From an uncultured Ruminococcus sp. (GTDB taxonomy: Bacteria; Bacillota; Clostridia; Lachnospirales; Lachnospiraceae), in NCBI GenBank assembly GCA_900066355.1, contig FMEL01000003.1, positions 283,553 through 347,552 of the forward strand: a stretch of DNA of 64,000 nucleotides, read 5' to 3'. A program made the position numbers and the translations under genes. Numbering within the stretch: position 1 is the stretch's first letter; each line of letters opens with the position of its first letter. The notes under the pieces are model-generated. The model made no database searches, was not told the DNA's origin, and worked only from the letters and a program-made list of their open reading frames with translations. Below, piece by piece: positions 7,959 through 16,314 of this stretch.

Positions 7959-9026
7959 CTACTTTTGCTCAATAAAATCAATTTGTGGATTTTCCGAATA
8001 ACTTTTCTCAATAAGTTTATCTTGCCCAATTATTTTTACAACATTTGCAATCTTATCTGCAAGAGCTTTTTTATTATGATATATAATATGTACATTTGCA
8101 TTAGGGCATAATAATATTTCACTCAAAACATCTTTATCTGAAACATCAAGAGAATGTCCTAGTATATATATTTCATCTGCTTCATAATGTGCTGTAGGAA
8201 ATTCTTTTTTCTTCCTCTCTGTTCGATGAATCCATTTTTTATATTCTGCACCTGTTCCTTTGTATATTCTTTGAAAAAACTTCTTAAACTCAATAAACTC
8301 ATTATCGCTATCCCGTTCAGTATCCGTAAGATATTCATCAATTCCAAGAATCATATTGCACGTATCTGCATTATTTTTAATATCTGCTTTTCCATGTATA
8401 AAATGATACTTCACACCATCTCTGCAATTTCCATATATTCTTTCAAAAGTATTTGTATAATTAAAACTAAGAACATGATTAATTTGTAAGTTCTTAAGCA
8501 TCTCTATTTCTTTTCCATTAATCTCTATTTTATTTACATATTGGCAGAGATAAATTTCCAAACAATGTGTAAGACGATTTAAGTCCCTTAACAAATTCTC
8601 TTTAACCAATTGCATTCCCTTTGGATTATCCCAAACGTCATCTAAACTAAATTTCTCACTAAATCCAGCATATTGATTTTCAATCTCTCTATAATACTTA
8701 ACTTCTTCCATTGGATTTCTTCTAGCTTCATTTATCAGTTTCCGAACTGCATCTATTTCTTGAATTACCTTTGAAATTTCCGTTTCAAAATCAATCCAAT
8801 TTTCTCCACACTCAGAAACTTTCTCAAAATGATTAATCCAAAAATTATCTTTTATCATCTCTTTAATTTCCGCAACAGCTGAAGCACTTTCCTTAGCTCC
8901 AAGTCCATTTTTTTGAAACCGAGAACACATATCTTCACTTTCTAAAACAAATTTCAAAAACTCCTTATAAGATGTCGGAAGTCCATGAGCAAGATCAAAT
9001 CCATTACCAATCACCAAAATATTCAT
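7959..9026 (-). CDS. AbiH-family phage abortive-infection protein
   Basis: The protein begins 'MNILVIGNGFDLAHGLPTSYKEFL', the defining AbiH N-terminal nucleotide-binding-like motif (GNGFDLAHGLPTSY, residues 6-19). 'LSFNYTNTFERIYG' and 'IHGKADIKNNADTCNMILGID' in the middle and 'IYILGHSLDVSDKDVL' near the C-terminus are further family blocks. I start it at the ATG at 9026, with AAGGGTGC 5-10 nt upstream, rather than at the longer ORF start at 9080, whose 18 extra codons overlap another coding remnant. AbiH proteins abort phage infection by an unknown mechanism. It neighbours other defence-type genes. Confidence 0.85.
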   Translation of the reverse strand: MNILVIGNGFDLAHGLPTSYKEFLKFVLESEDMCSRFQKNGLGAKESASAVAEIKEMIKDNFWINHFEKVSECGENWIDFETEISKVIQEIDAVRKLINEARRNPMEEVKYYREIENQYAGFSEKFSLDDVWDNPKGMQLVKENLLRDLNRLTHCLEIYLCQYVNKIEINGKEIEMLKNLQINHVLSFNYTNTFERIYGNCRDGVKYHFIHGKADIKNNADTCNMILGIDEYLTDTERDSDNEFIEFKKFFQRIYKGTGAEYKKWIHRTERKKKEFPTAHYEADEIYILGHSLDVSDKDVLSEILLCPNANVHIIYHNKKALADKIANVVKIIGQDKLIEKSYSENPQIDFIEQK

Positions 9027-9039
9027 ATGCACCCTTACC

Positions 9040-9186
9040 TTATTCCGTATCTTTTCGTAATTCATTTTCAATCTCATCAATTGATGGAGGTGAGACTTTA
9101 GAATCTTCTGGAATCAATTTTGATAATTCATATGTCGCCACACCCAACGACTGACTATTTGAAATCTTCTCCAACTTGTGGAAAAT
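9040..9186 (-). pseudogene. Short coding remnant just upstream of abiH
   Basis: An open frame of 48 codons with a protein-like composition (blocks 'LGVATYELSKLIPEDSK', 'PPSIDEIENELRKDTE') ends in TAA 13 nt before the AbiH start. No ATG with a ribosome binding site precedes it and a stop codon lies directly upstream, so it looks like the 3' end of a deleted gene that was once co-transcribed with abiH. It could also be a short TTG-initiated peptide. Confidence 0.35.
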
Positions 9187-9210
9187 TTATATTATTTTAA
9201 CTATGCCACC

Positions 9211-10665
9211 TTATCTTTCTTCTGTATTTCTTACATAAACCGTACTTCGTGAAGCACCTTCTTTTTTCAACCAGCCGCTCTCAACCATTTTGCCCAATAT
9301 TTCTCTGGTTCTACGCTGTTTGATACCAAGAAGTTCCATCGCCTGCGTTGTTGTAATGCCGACATTTTCCAACACATATTTATAAATTTGCTGTTCCTGT
9401 TCATTTACCGGCACTTTATCGGCGGGTTTCCGGCGGTTTAACGGCATTTTAACGGCAGTGCTACAGTCATTAATGTCAACAGTATCGTCAACCTGACCTC
9501 GATAGATATTGATACGCAGATCAACTTCGCCACCAATAAACTCTGGCTCCCTCAGTCCAGCAGCTTTTACTTTTTCAATAATCCTTGGAATACCACTGCC
9601 CCAATGTTCAATCAGATTCATATAGGAAAACGCATGTGCAAGTGCTTCATTTCTGATTTTGGAATACCCTTCTTTCATACGCTCCAGAGTCTGTCCCATC
9701 GGCAGTTTTCCCGGTGAAGTAATTTCTAATCTGTTATCATACACCGCAACCTGAATCATGCCATGATCCAGATAGCTGCGATGCACCATTGCATTTACGA
9801 TTAACTCACGAATCGCGTCCGGTGGAATCTCATAAATATCCTGGCGGTAAATGCCGACAATAGTTGCACCCAGATGAATATTCCGCAGAACAAACTGAAA
9901 TGCTTCCTCTATTTGTTCCCAAAGCGGTCCGGTGTACTCCCGTCGATCAACAAAAACCGCTTTCGTTGTTCCTTTGAACACACCGCATTGCGTTGCAACA
10001 TGAAGTCCGCCATGCCCTGTTAAAATGGCATAAGCATTGGACGGATAATCTTTTCCATCACGCTCAATTAAAATCCCCCAGGAACGAAGCTGCTGCCTGC
10101 CAACATCTTTGATGGAGGCTTTCTGACCTTCAGTATGTGCATTTTTGACTGCCTGTTCTTTCATAGATTTGCAAAGTGCATCAATTTCTTCATCTGTGAT
10201 AGTCAAACCACTGCACAAAGCCTGGTCAAAGTAACGATTGCTACCCTCAAACATCAGCTCTCTTACCATATACTCATCAGCCAGGCGTGTTGTTCCAGCA
10301 ACTCGAACATATATACCGCCTTCTCTGCCAAGAGCCTTTATATAATATGGTCTCTGTCTTCCCTCAGAGATTTCTGCTACAATGACCGTTTTACCATCAA
10401 TCGTCTGTAAGCTGATATCCGGAATAATTGCCGGCTCACAGCTATCTGACACAGCATTGGAAATTGCATCCATTTTCTTAAACACATCTTCCTTGTCAAA
10501 ACCTACAACTTCTCTGGTTTTATCAGCTATCCCAAAAATAATTTTGCCCCCGGTTCCATTTGCAAAAGCAACTACGGATTTCATATATTTTATACTTTTC
10601 TCCGGTAGATTTTCCTTGAACTCCACATTCTTTGATTCACCTGCAAAAATATCTTCTATGGTCAT
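9211..10665 (-). CDS. Schlafen/AlbA_2-type ATP-binding protein with C-terminal winged helix
   Basis: The N-terminal AlbA_2/Schlafen domain (about 1-130) shows 'ESKNVEFKENLP' and 'VVAFANGTGGKIIFGI'. A middle ATP-binding GHKL-like C-terminal domain (about 270-390) has 'IRELIVNAMVHRSY', 'EITSPGKLP' and 'HWGSGIPRI'. A winged helix closes the protein (about 430-480). The length of 484 aa is usual for these predicted regulators. ATG at 10665 is chosen over GTG at 10668 because GAGGTG lies 5 nt upstream. Members are annotated as transcriptional regulators or helicase-related, and many occur in defence islands. DNA binding is expected; the specific role is unknown. Confidence 0.8.
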   Translation of the reverse strand: MTIEDIFAGESKNVEFKENLPEKSIKYMKSVVAFANGTGGKIIFGIADKTREVVGFDKEDVFKKMDAISNAVSDSCEPAIIPDISLQTIDGKTVIVAEISEGRQRPYYIKALGREGGIYVRVAGTTRLADEYMVRELMFEGSNRYFDQALCSGLTITDEEIDALCKSMKEQAVKNAHTEGQKASIKDVGRQQLRSWGILIERDGKDYPSNAYAILTGHGGLHVATQCGVFKGTTKAVFVDRREYTGPLWEQIEEAFQFVLRNIHLGATIVGIYRQDIYEIPPDAIRELIVNAMVHRSYLDHGMIQVAVYDNRLEITSPGKLPMGQTLERMKEGYSKIRNEALAHAFSYMNLIEHWGSGIPRIIEKVKAAGLREPEFIGGEVDLRINIYRGQVDDTVDINDCSTAVKMPLNRRKPADKVPVNEQEQQIYKYVLENVGITTTQAMELLGIKQRRTREILGKMVESGWLKKEGASRSTVYVRNTEER

Positions 10666-10709
10666 CACGGCACCTCATTTCTATTCTTTATTCACTCTCA
10701 GCTTTGCCT

Positions 10710-12077
10710 CTATATTTTCAATAATTCATAAATCTTTCTCGAAAAAATTAAATCTTTTTCTATTTCTTCATCTTCGCAATAAAATTTTTCGCATGCTTTA
10801 TTTTTATACTCATTAGTCAATCCAGCAATTATAAAAACCATCCTTTCAATAAATTGATCTGCCTCACAAACAAATTTACTATTTATTGTATAAGAATGAT
10901 CAATAATATGTTTAGCATAGTTTCTTATAGTGTTGAAATATTCTTTTCCAATTTTATTTTCAACGTTCGGATAGCCAGACCTCTCAATTACCCATCTCAA
11001 ATCAACTACAGACAATTTTTCTTTTATGCACAGGGTAAGTATTTCAAATGCCAGAATGCCACTATCCATTTTTTCTTGCGTTGCCAACAATCTATGTAGA
11101 TTTTCCGCTTTCTCAAAAATTTTTTCTTGTGTACGAATATCTATATTGGCAGTAATTTCTTTAAGAAATTCTTCCAGCCCATCCCTTTCTGTAATATCAA
11201 ACATCTCCATATAACTTGCGTATTTCTCAATAAAATTATGCGCAGATCCATTGTCAAGTTTAAAGCTGAATGCAATTATTTTTTTCAAATATCGGTCAAC
11301 ATCCATCTCATCCCCATAGATTTGATGTAATGAATTACTGATTTGTTTTTTCTCCATTGCAACTATAACTACTACATTTTCTATCTCATTAAATACATGA
11401 TGAATACGTTCTAAAACTTTAATTGCATATAAAGGTAAACATCTGTCCAATTCATCAACCATGATGACTACTGTTTGGGTTTGTGATATTTTCTCAATTT
11501 GATTCTGTACTTTTTTAACTACTTTCTGGAAACCAAAATATTTATCATATATTTTTACATCCCCCTCTGGAACTTCACCAACACCATCCATGTCAATTCC
11601 CGTCTTTGCTTTTATTGCCTCAACCGCAATTTTTGTTATTGTATTCTTAACAGTCTCTAATAATACCCTTTTAGCGTCATCAGTCAATAAATTGATATAC
11701 TGATCTATCTGATCCCTTAGTACAGAAATAATTGCAACTATTGGCTCTTCATAATAATCATATTTCCAACAGTCATACCGAACAACAAAGAATCGATCAG
11801 CACCAGTTTCCTCTGATTGTTCTGGCTGAAGACATTCTTGTATGTTTTCCAACACAAAGCTCTTACCGCTTCCCCATTCTCCTTCAATAGCAAAGCAACA
11901 ATTTTTATGTTTTTCTGAAAGTACCATAGCTAAATCTACTATCTGTTTAACAAAAGCTTCCCTATCTAAAACATCTTCTTTTGAAATCACCACTTCACCA
12001 TCTTTCTTTGTTTTAGCCAAAATATTCTGGAAAATTGCATAATTCTTCATGATATCGTCTGGATTAATAGAAATCAT
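10710..12077 (-). CDS. KAP-family P-loop NTPase
   Basis: This 455-aa protein has Walker A GEWGSGKS (66-73), 'RYDCWKYDYYEEPI' (about 100-113) and Walker B 'VVIMVDELDRC' (203-213) followed by 'LERIHHVFN', all typical of KAP NTPases. No membrane insertions are evident, unlike many KAP proteins. The start ATG has AAAGGA 9 nt upstream. KAP proteins include the phage-exclusion protein PifA, and here the gene sits with AbiH and an AlbA-type ATPase, which suggests a defence role by association. No nuclease or effector domain is visible. Confidence 0.85.
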   Translation of the reverse strand: MISINPDDIMKNYAIFQNILAKTKKDGEVVISKEDVLDREAFVKQIVDLAMVLSEKHKNCCFAIEGEWGSGKSFVLENIQECLQPEQSEETGADRFFVVRYDCWKYDYYEEPIVAIISVLRDQIDQYINLLTDDAKRVLLETVKNTITKIAVEAIKAKTGIDMDGVGEVPEGDVKIYDKYFGFQKVVKKVQNQIEKISQTQTVVIMVDELDRCLPLYAIKVLERIHHVFNEIENVVVIVAMEKKQISNSLHQIYGDEMDVDRYLKKIIAFSFKLDNGSAHNFIEKYASYMEMFDITERDGLEEFLKEITANIDIRTQEKIFEKAENLHRLLATQEKMDSGILAFEILTLCIKEKLSVVDLRWVIERSGYPNVENKIGKEYFNTIRNYAKHIIDHSYTINSKFVCEADQFIERMVFIIAGLTNEYKNKACEKFYCEDEEIEKDLIFSRKIYELLKI

Positions 12078-12340
12078 TTGGAAATCCTTTTATTATTTAT
12101 AAATTTATTGTAGCATGCAGATTTTGGGTCAACAACTATATTTTCACAAAAAGGACAATCGCCCTATTAATTTCTGGAAATGTATCCATAATTTAATCAA
12201 CATCTTCAAATTCATGCACACCTTATATCTACAAACAAAAAGCATAACTATTTCGAAGTCAGAAAATCTTCTTGTTATAACCTGCCAAGAGTTTCTGAAA
12301 TGCTGGATACACTGTCCGGTCGAAATAATTATGCTTTTTA

Positions 12341-12976
12341 TTATATTATCGAATACAAACTTTCTCTCAAAATCTTAATCACTTCATCTGATAATGTCCG
12401 AATATACTGTTTCATTATAGGAGCCATAAAGTGGATTCCCGCTACAGACTCTGCTCTTGAAACTGCCACATAAAACTGTCCGGAATCCCAGCAACGCGGA
12501 TCAATGTTAACCTGTCCAAAGGTTTGTCCCTGAGATTTATGGATACTCATCGCCCATGCGATCTTAATTGGGAACTATTTAAAGGATCCTACTATTTTTC
12601 TAACAATTTTTTTGACAATAACAGTTTCACTGTTTTTGTCTTTTTCTTTGCTTTCTTCTATATCCTGTCTCTCAATTTCTCGTTCATATCTGTATACATC
12701 AACCTTCTTTCCTTTATCTGTAAGAATTTGTATACAGGTTGCGTCTCCTCTTTCCTTGCTGATATCAATTATTGTACCCATGGTGCCATTCACATACTCG
12801 CCATTTGCATCATTCGCGGTGAGCATCACTTTTGCACCAACATTTACTACCAGGGACTGTTTCGCAAAACTTATATTTTTAATATCCTCATAAGTCACAT
12901 CGCCCTCAATAATAGCCCAAAATTTCTTTTCTGTTTTTTCATCCAATCCTGTAGAGCTTGCGAAAATTTCTCAGGA
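12341..12976 (-). pseudogene. PIF1/RecD-like helicase C-terminus, truncated and interrupted by a stop codon
   Basis: One reading frame carries 'VGAKVMLTANDANGEYVNGTMG' (split here: VGAKVMLTAND, YVNGTMG), then a TAG stop after GSFK, then without frame change FPIKIAWAMSIHKSQGQTF and 'GQFYVAVSRAESVAGIHF'. The last two are helicase motifs V/VI of the PIF1/RecD2 group. The stop replaces the position where homologues usually have Gln (QFP…/QYP…), consistent with CAG or CAA changed to TAG. The ATPase domain with Walker A is missing, so the gene is also 5'-truncated. It abuts a divergent truncated gene at about 12950. Confidence 0.8.
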
Positions 12977-13061
12977 ATTAATAGTCAAAAATAAAACTGC
13001 ATACGAGCACCTTGCTACTGGTCTTCCTGTACAGCAGATTCTAGACGAAATCATCCCAAAG

Positions 13062-13946
13062 TTGATCAAATTGTATAAAGGACACGTCGTTCAAATCGTT
13101 CAGTTTGAAACTGATCTGTCCTGTATCAATTTGGCTGTATTATTTGATGATTCTTACACTAAGGAAATGCACCAGGCCAAAATAGGAAAAATCCACAAAG
13201 CGATAAATTCCATAAATGATAAATACGGACCTGATACTCTCACCGTGATCAATTGCAATTATCGTGATGTGCAAGATTCAAACAAGAACAGTTCCTATAT
13301 TTATAAGGCACGTAACGGCACAGTAATCTGGGAACAGGAGCCACTTATAAGACAAGCCCGCCGCAAACTAGCTGAGCTTTTCCCTGATGATTACAGTGTC
13401 TATGAAAAGTGGGAACAATATAAAGAAATTTACGCTTCTGCTTATCGCTCTGCACCAAACAACATGGACAAAATTATTGAGTACTGGATCGATACAATAT
13501 CTCCTTACGATCATGGTGTACATCATTCTGAACTGGTCTTTCCCCTCAATGTACTCAACAATACTATCGCTACCGGCTACAGTAAACAACACCTATATGA
13601 TATCGTTCGGATCATAGCTCCACCGCAAAGTTATGCTATTATATATTTGCTGTGGCAATGTAATCCTATATCTGATGAGGATCGTCTAAAACGTGCCAAA
13701 AAGGATTTTCTGGAACGTGGTTATACCGATGAAGATGCAGATATTATCAGAGATTATGACATTGGCTTGGAAACACTTCAGGGATGGAGGCATGATGAGC
13801 CAGAACGTCCATTATCTCACCGTATGTTTGGTGCCAATCCTACTATTAATGCCGGAGCCTTGCAATATCTCAGAAAAAATTTTCCAGACAAAGTAGATGC
13901 TTACGAGACTATTTCTAAAGGAATTGATTTATACATTCAGGCTTAA
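13062..13946 (+). CDS. Conserved-looking protein of unknown function, probably 5'-truncated
   Basis: The frame is open from 12894, with plausible coding sequence from about 12945 (blocks 'PVELAKISQEL', 'AYEHLATGLPVQQILDEIIPK'), but there is no ATG and no ribosome binding site; the first usable codon is TTG at 13062. The body (294 aa) has 'HQAKIGKIHKAINSINDKYG', 'YWIDTISPYDHG' and 'RMFGANPTINAGALQYLRKN' (blocks), with no signal peptide or membrane segment. I do not recognise the family. Loss of the N-terminus through the rearrangement that also truncated the adjacent helicase gene is the simplest reading. Confidence 0.5.
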   Translation: MIKLYKGHVVQIVQFETDLSCINLAVLFDDSYTKEMHQAKIGKIHKAINSINDKYGPDTLTVINCNYRDVQDSNKNSSYIYKARNGTVIWEQEPLIRQARRKLAELFPDDYSVYEKWEQYKEIYASAYRSAPNNMDKIIEYWIDTISPYDHGVHHSELVFPLNVLNNTIATGYSKQHLYDIVRIIAPPQSYAIIYLLWQCNPISDEDRLKRAKKDFLERGYTDEDADIIRDYDIGLETLQGWRHDEPERPLSHRMFGANPTINAGALQYLRKNFPDKVDAYETISKGIDLYIQA

Positions 13947-14032
13947 AAACTTTTATTTTACAAAGTATCAACTATTATCCGAAAAGGGCAACTTTTTCCC
14001 TGGAAAAACAATTCTGTTTCCCTAGAGGCGTG

Positions 14033-14202
14033 CAACTTTTACTCTCTTAAAAGTTGATGTGTGACATGCTCCCACCACTTAAATCTCTGATTTTGAAGTG
14101 GGGGCTTCTTGCTCAATGGCTCTACAGAGCCAAGTATCTACAAGCTATCCTCGCGTGCCCCGCGATTTTTATTAGTCCGGTTACGGACTTCTTATTGTGC
14201 TG
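14033..14202 (-). mobile_element. IS200/IS605-type right end with putative omega-RNA region
   Basis: Directly 3' of the tnpB remnant (minus strand) lie GC-rich hairpins: AGTCCG/CGGACT, CGCGGGG-type, GGCTC/GAGCC, and the end hairpin GCCCCCACTT…AAGTGGTGGGAGC (14069-14106). A CAACTTTTA/TAAAAGTTG hairpin (14033-14056) is just beyond. TnpB transposons overlap their guide RNA with the 3' end of tnpB and finish in such a subterminal hairpin; the assignment rests on that architecture. Confidence 0.6.
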
Positions 14203-14655
14203 TCATGCACATTCTGCAAAGATTCTTTTTCCCTCATTCATGATATTAACTGCTGCATTTGCATCGCGGTCCATTCTGTTACCGCATTCACAGTAATAAA
14301 TCCTATCAGATAAAGAAAATTCTTCTTTTTTATTTCCGCATACACTGCAAATCTTACTGGATGCAAAATAACGGTCTACTTTGATCAGATATTTTCCTCG
14401 TTCCTCCAGTTTATATTCCAGCATAGACAGAAACAGGCCATATCCATTATCATGTACACCTTTTCCAAGATGAAGTCCTCCTGCCATCCCTTTCAGATTC
14501 AGATCTTCCACGCATACTGCATCGAAGCTCTCAGCAAGACTGGCAAAGTATTTTCCGGATGGCTCCCTGCTGACTGTCACAAATTTCAGTTTCCATTTTT
14601 CTGATATCGGACGGTGAAGCTTCATTCTGACAGCCGTCATCTTAGGCAGTTTCAA
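14203..14655 (-). pseudogene. tnpB: Internally deleted TnpB (IS200/IS605-family RNA-guided nuclease)
   Basis: This 150-aa ORF joins an N-terminal-domain block ('LPKMTAVRMKLHRPI', 'WKLKFVTVSREPSGKYFASL') directly to the C-terminal RuvC part ('DAVCVEDLNLKGMAGG'). The segment with the first catalytic Asp (normally in a GxDxG strand) is missing. The second catalytic Glu (VEDLN), the zinc ribbon (CSVCGNK…CECGN) and the last Asp (DRDANAAVNI) remain. The ORF cannot encode an active nuclease. Its 5' end runs into a PTS gene fragment on the opposite strand, so the left end of the element is gone. Confidence 0.85.
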
Positions 14656-14670
14656 ATATTTTCCTTCCAG

Positions 14671-15000
14671 TTTGCAATCAAGAAATTCGATCTGAAAACT
14701 CCTGGTAGAGAAGATGACGATCTTGAAGCAGAGAAAAAAGTTGAATTAGGAAGCAACGATTACACAGCAATCGCAGCAAAAATCCTCGAAGGCTGTGGCG
14801 GAAAAGAAAACATCACAAGCATTGACAACTGCATCACAAGATTAAGACTTGAAGTAAAAGATATTACTGCAGTCAGTGATAAAGTAATCAAATCTGCTGG
14901 TGTTGCTGGTGTTATCAAACCTGGCAAAACTTCCGTACAGGTAATCATTGGACCAAAAGTTCAGTTTGTAGCTGACGAATTTTCCAAACTTTGTGAATAA
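14671..15000 (+). pseudogene. 3' fragment of a PTS sugar permease (EIIB domain, glucose/GlcNAc type)
   Basis: The frame starts inside the element junction with 'FAIKKFDLKTPGRE', the usual end of an EIIC domain, followed by a linker and a complete EIIB domain. The phospho-accepting Cys lies in 'SIDNCITRLRLEV' and 'GVIKPGKTSVQVIIGP' follows. The EIIC transport domain is absent, replaced upstream by the tnpB remnant, so no functional permease is made. The EIIB domain itself appears intact and could only be produced if a new start were available. Confidence 0.8.
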
Positions 15001-15008
15001 TTAGAATT

Positions 15009-15050
15009 TAAAAATACCGGACTGTCCTGATGGATAGCCCGGTATTTTTT
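15009..15050 (+). terminator. Rho-independent terminator after the PTS fragment
   Basis: AAAATACCGG pairs with CCGGTATTTT around a short internal stem, with a run of six T on the plus strand (15044-15050). On the minus strand the preceding A-run would give a U-tail too, so it may also terminate the long leftward molybdoenzyme operon ending at 15106. Confidence 0.75.
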
Positions 15051-15064
15051 CCTTGGGAGGTAAG

Positions 15065-15118
15065 ATGATGGAGCATACAAATAATTCCTGTTGTGGTGGT
15101 CCATATTATCCGGTATAA
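15065..15118 (+). CDS. Possible 17-aa peptide or gene remnant
   Basis: ATG ATG is preceded by TTGGGAGGTAAG, a strong ribosome binding site, and followed by 17 codons ending TAA. The peptide contains NNSCCGGPYYPV. Its end overlaps the last 13 bases of the convergent CoA-ligase-like gene. A strong start with so few codons suggests the beginning of a truncated gene, or a real micropeptide. It is not recognised. Confidence 0.25.
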   Translation: MMEHTNNSCCGGPYYPV

Positions 15119-16314
15119 TAGAGTATCACGCGTTTTGCAGAATATAAGGCTGTATCTTTCCATTCTGCTTTTCTGCAATTCAGAGATATGGTATCTCCGT
15201 CTGTCAGAACATTCCTGAGTGATTCCATTCCTTTGTCTGATGTGAGAAGTGCTGTAATTTCTTTTTTGTCTTCTGTGATCCTGACACTGTAATCTACCAG
15301 TTCCGGAATCTGAAACAACACATCATCCATCTCTCTGATCGTTCCGGGCTGACTGATCCGCTTCACAAAATCCAGGCGCTTTACTTCACTTCCACAGATA
15401 CATCTTCCCGGAATAATACGTGTACAGTCTCCGGTCCGGTACCGGATCAGAGGCTGTGCCTCCATTCCAATGGTTGTGATCACCAGTTCTCCCCATTCTC
15501 CATCAGGAAGTACGTTTCCCTTTTCATCTATGATTTCCATAATACAATGATTTTCCCGCATATGCATGCCATCATGAGCAGCACAGCAGATGGCTCCGCC
15601 AAGCCCCATCTCTCTGGAACCATAATGCGGCCAGAGCTGTGTCTCCAGAATTTTTTCTATCGCATTCATCACTGTTTCCGGACAGGCATCGCCAGATACC
15701 AGAGCTCTTTTTATACTGCCTTTTCCACACATTCTGAGCATGGAAAGCAGTGCCACCGGCATACCGACATAAGTATCCGGCTGCTCTTTTTCCAGAATTG
15801 TTTTTAGTTCGCCGTAAGTTCTGCCAGTTCCGGTCAGGAGAGGTTTTGCGCCTATACGCCTGATGGCCTCCGCGATCAGTTCTCCAAGACCGAAGGGACC
15901 GGAAAACGGCATGGCAACCATAGTCGTACTTCCAGGATAAATAAACTCACCAAGTCCCGCCATAAAAAGCTCTATCGTATGTTCACAGTCTCTTTCTGTG
16001 TAAAATACACGTTTACCGGCACCGGTTGTTCCACTCGTCTGTTCTGAGATTACTCTCTGGACTTCTCCCTGTGAACACAGAAGCATCCTTCCACTGTTTT
16101 TCGCCAGCTCCGACTCTGTCGTAAACGGAAATGTTTTCAAAGCATCCAGATTTTCCAGTTTTTCCGGCAGATTCCTGTAAAATCCCTCTCGTTCTTTTTC
16201 TCTTTTCAGAACAGCATTCAGTTTAGCAAGCTGTATTTTATTTAGTGCTTCTCTCGTAACTTCTGCAATACCTTCCTGCTTACAGATCATTTCATCAATA
16301 TTGGTTCGTTTCAC
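15106..16314 (-). CDS. DVU_1553-type AMP-dependent CoA-ligase-like protein
   Basis: This 402-aa adenylate-forming enzyme resembles phenylacetate-CoA ligase. It has the P-loop 'SEQTSGTTGAGKRVFYT' (about 89-105), 'HYGSREMGLGGAICC' and 'LIRYRTGDCTRII' (the ATP/adenylate motif). It is last in the leftward operon and overlaps the radical SAM gene by 4 nt. The family name comes from the conserved Desulfovibrio cluster that always accompanies a Mop-type molybdenum hydroxylase. The acid it activates is unknown; a role in maturing a cofactor or processing the hydroxylase product is inference. Confidence 0.8.
   Translation of the reverse strand: MKRTNIDEMICKQEGIAEVTREALNKIQLAKLNAVLKREKEREGFYRNLPEKLENLDALKTFPFTTESELAKNSGRMLLCSQGEVQRVISEQTSGTTGAGKRVFYTERDCEHTIELFMAGLGEFIYPGSTTMVAMPFSGPFGLGELIAEAIRRIGAKPLLTGTGRTYGELKTILEKEQPDTYVGMPVALLSMLRMCGKGSIKRALVSGDACPETVMNAIEKILETQLWPHYGSREMGLGGAICCAAHDGMHMRENHCIMEIIDEKGNVLPDGEWGELVITTIGMEAQPLIRYRTGDCTRIIPGRCICGSEVKRLDFVKRISQPGTIREMDDVLFQIPELVDYSVRITEDKKEITALLTSDKGMESLRNVLTDGDTISLNCRKAEWKDTALYSAKRVILYYTG

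Noticed and set aside
12524..12994. Plus-strand ORFs opposite the helicase fragment
   Set aside because: Low-complexity Phe/Ser-rich translations antisense to recognisable helicase motifs; shadows of the real frame.
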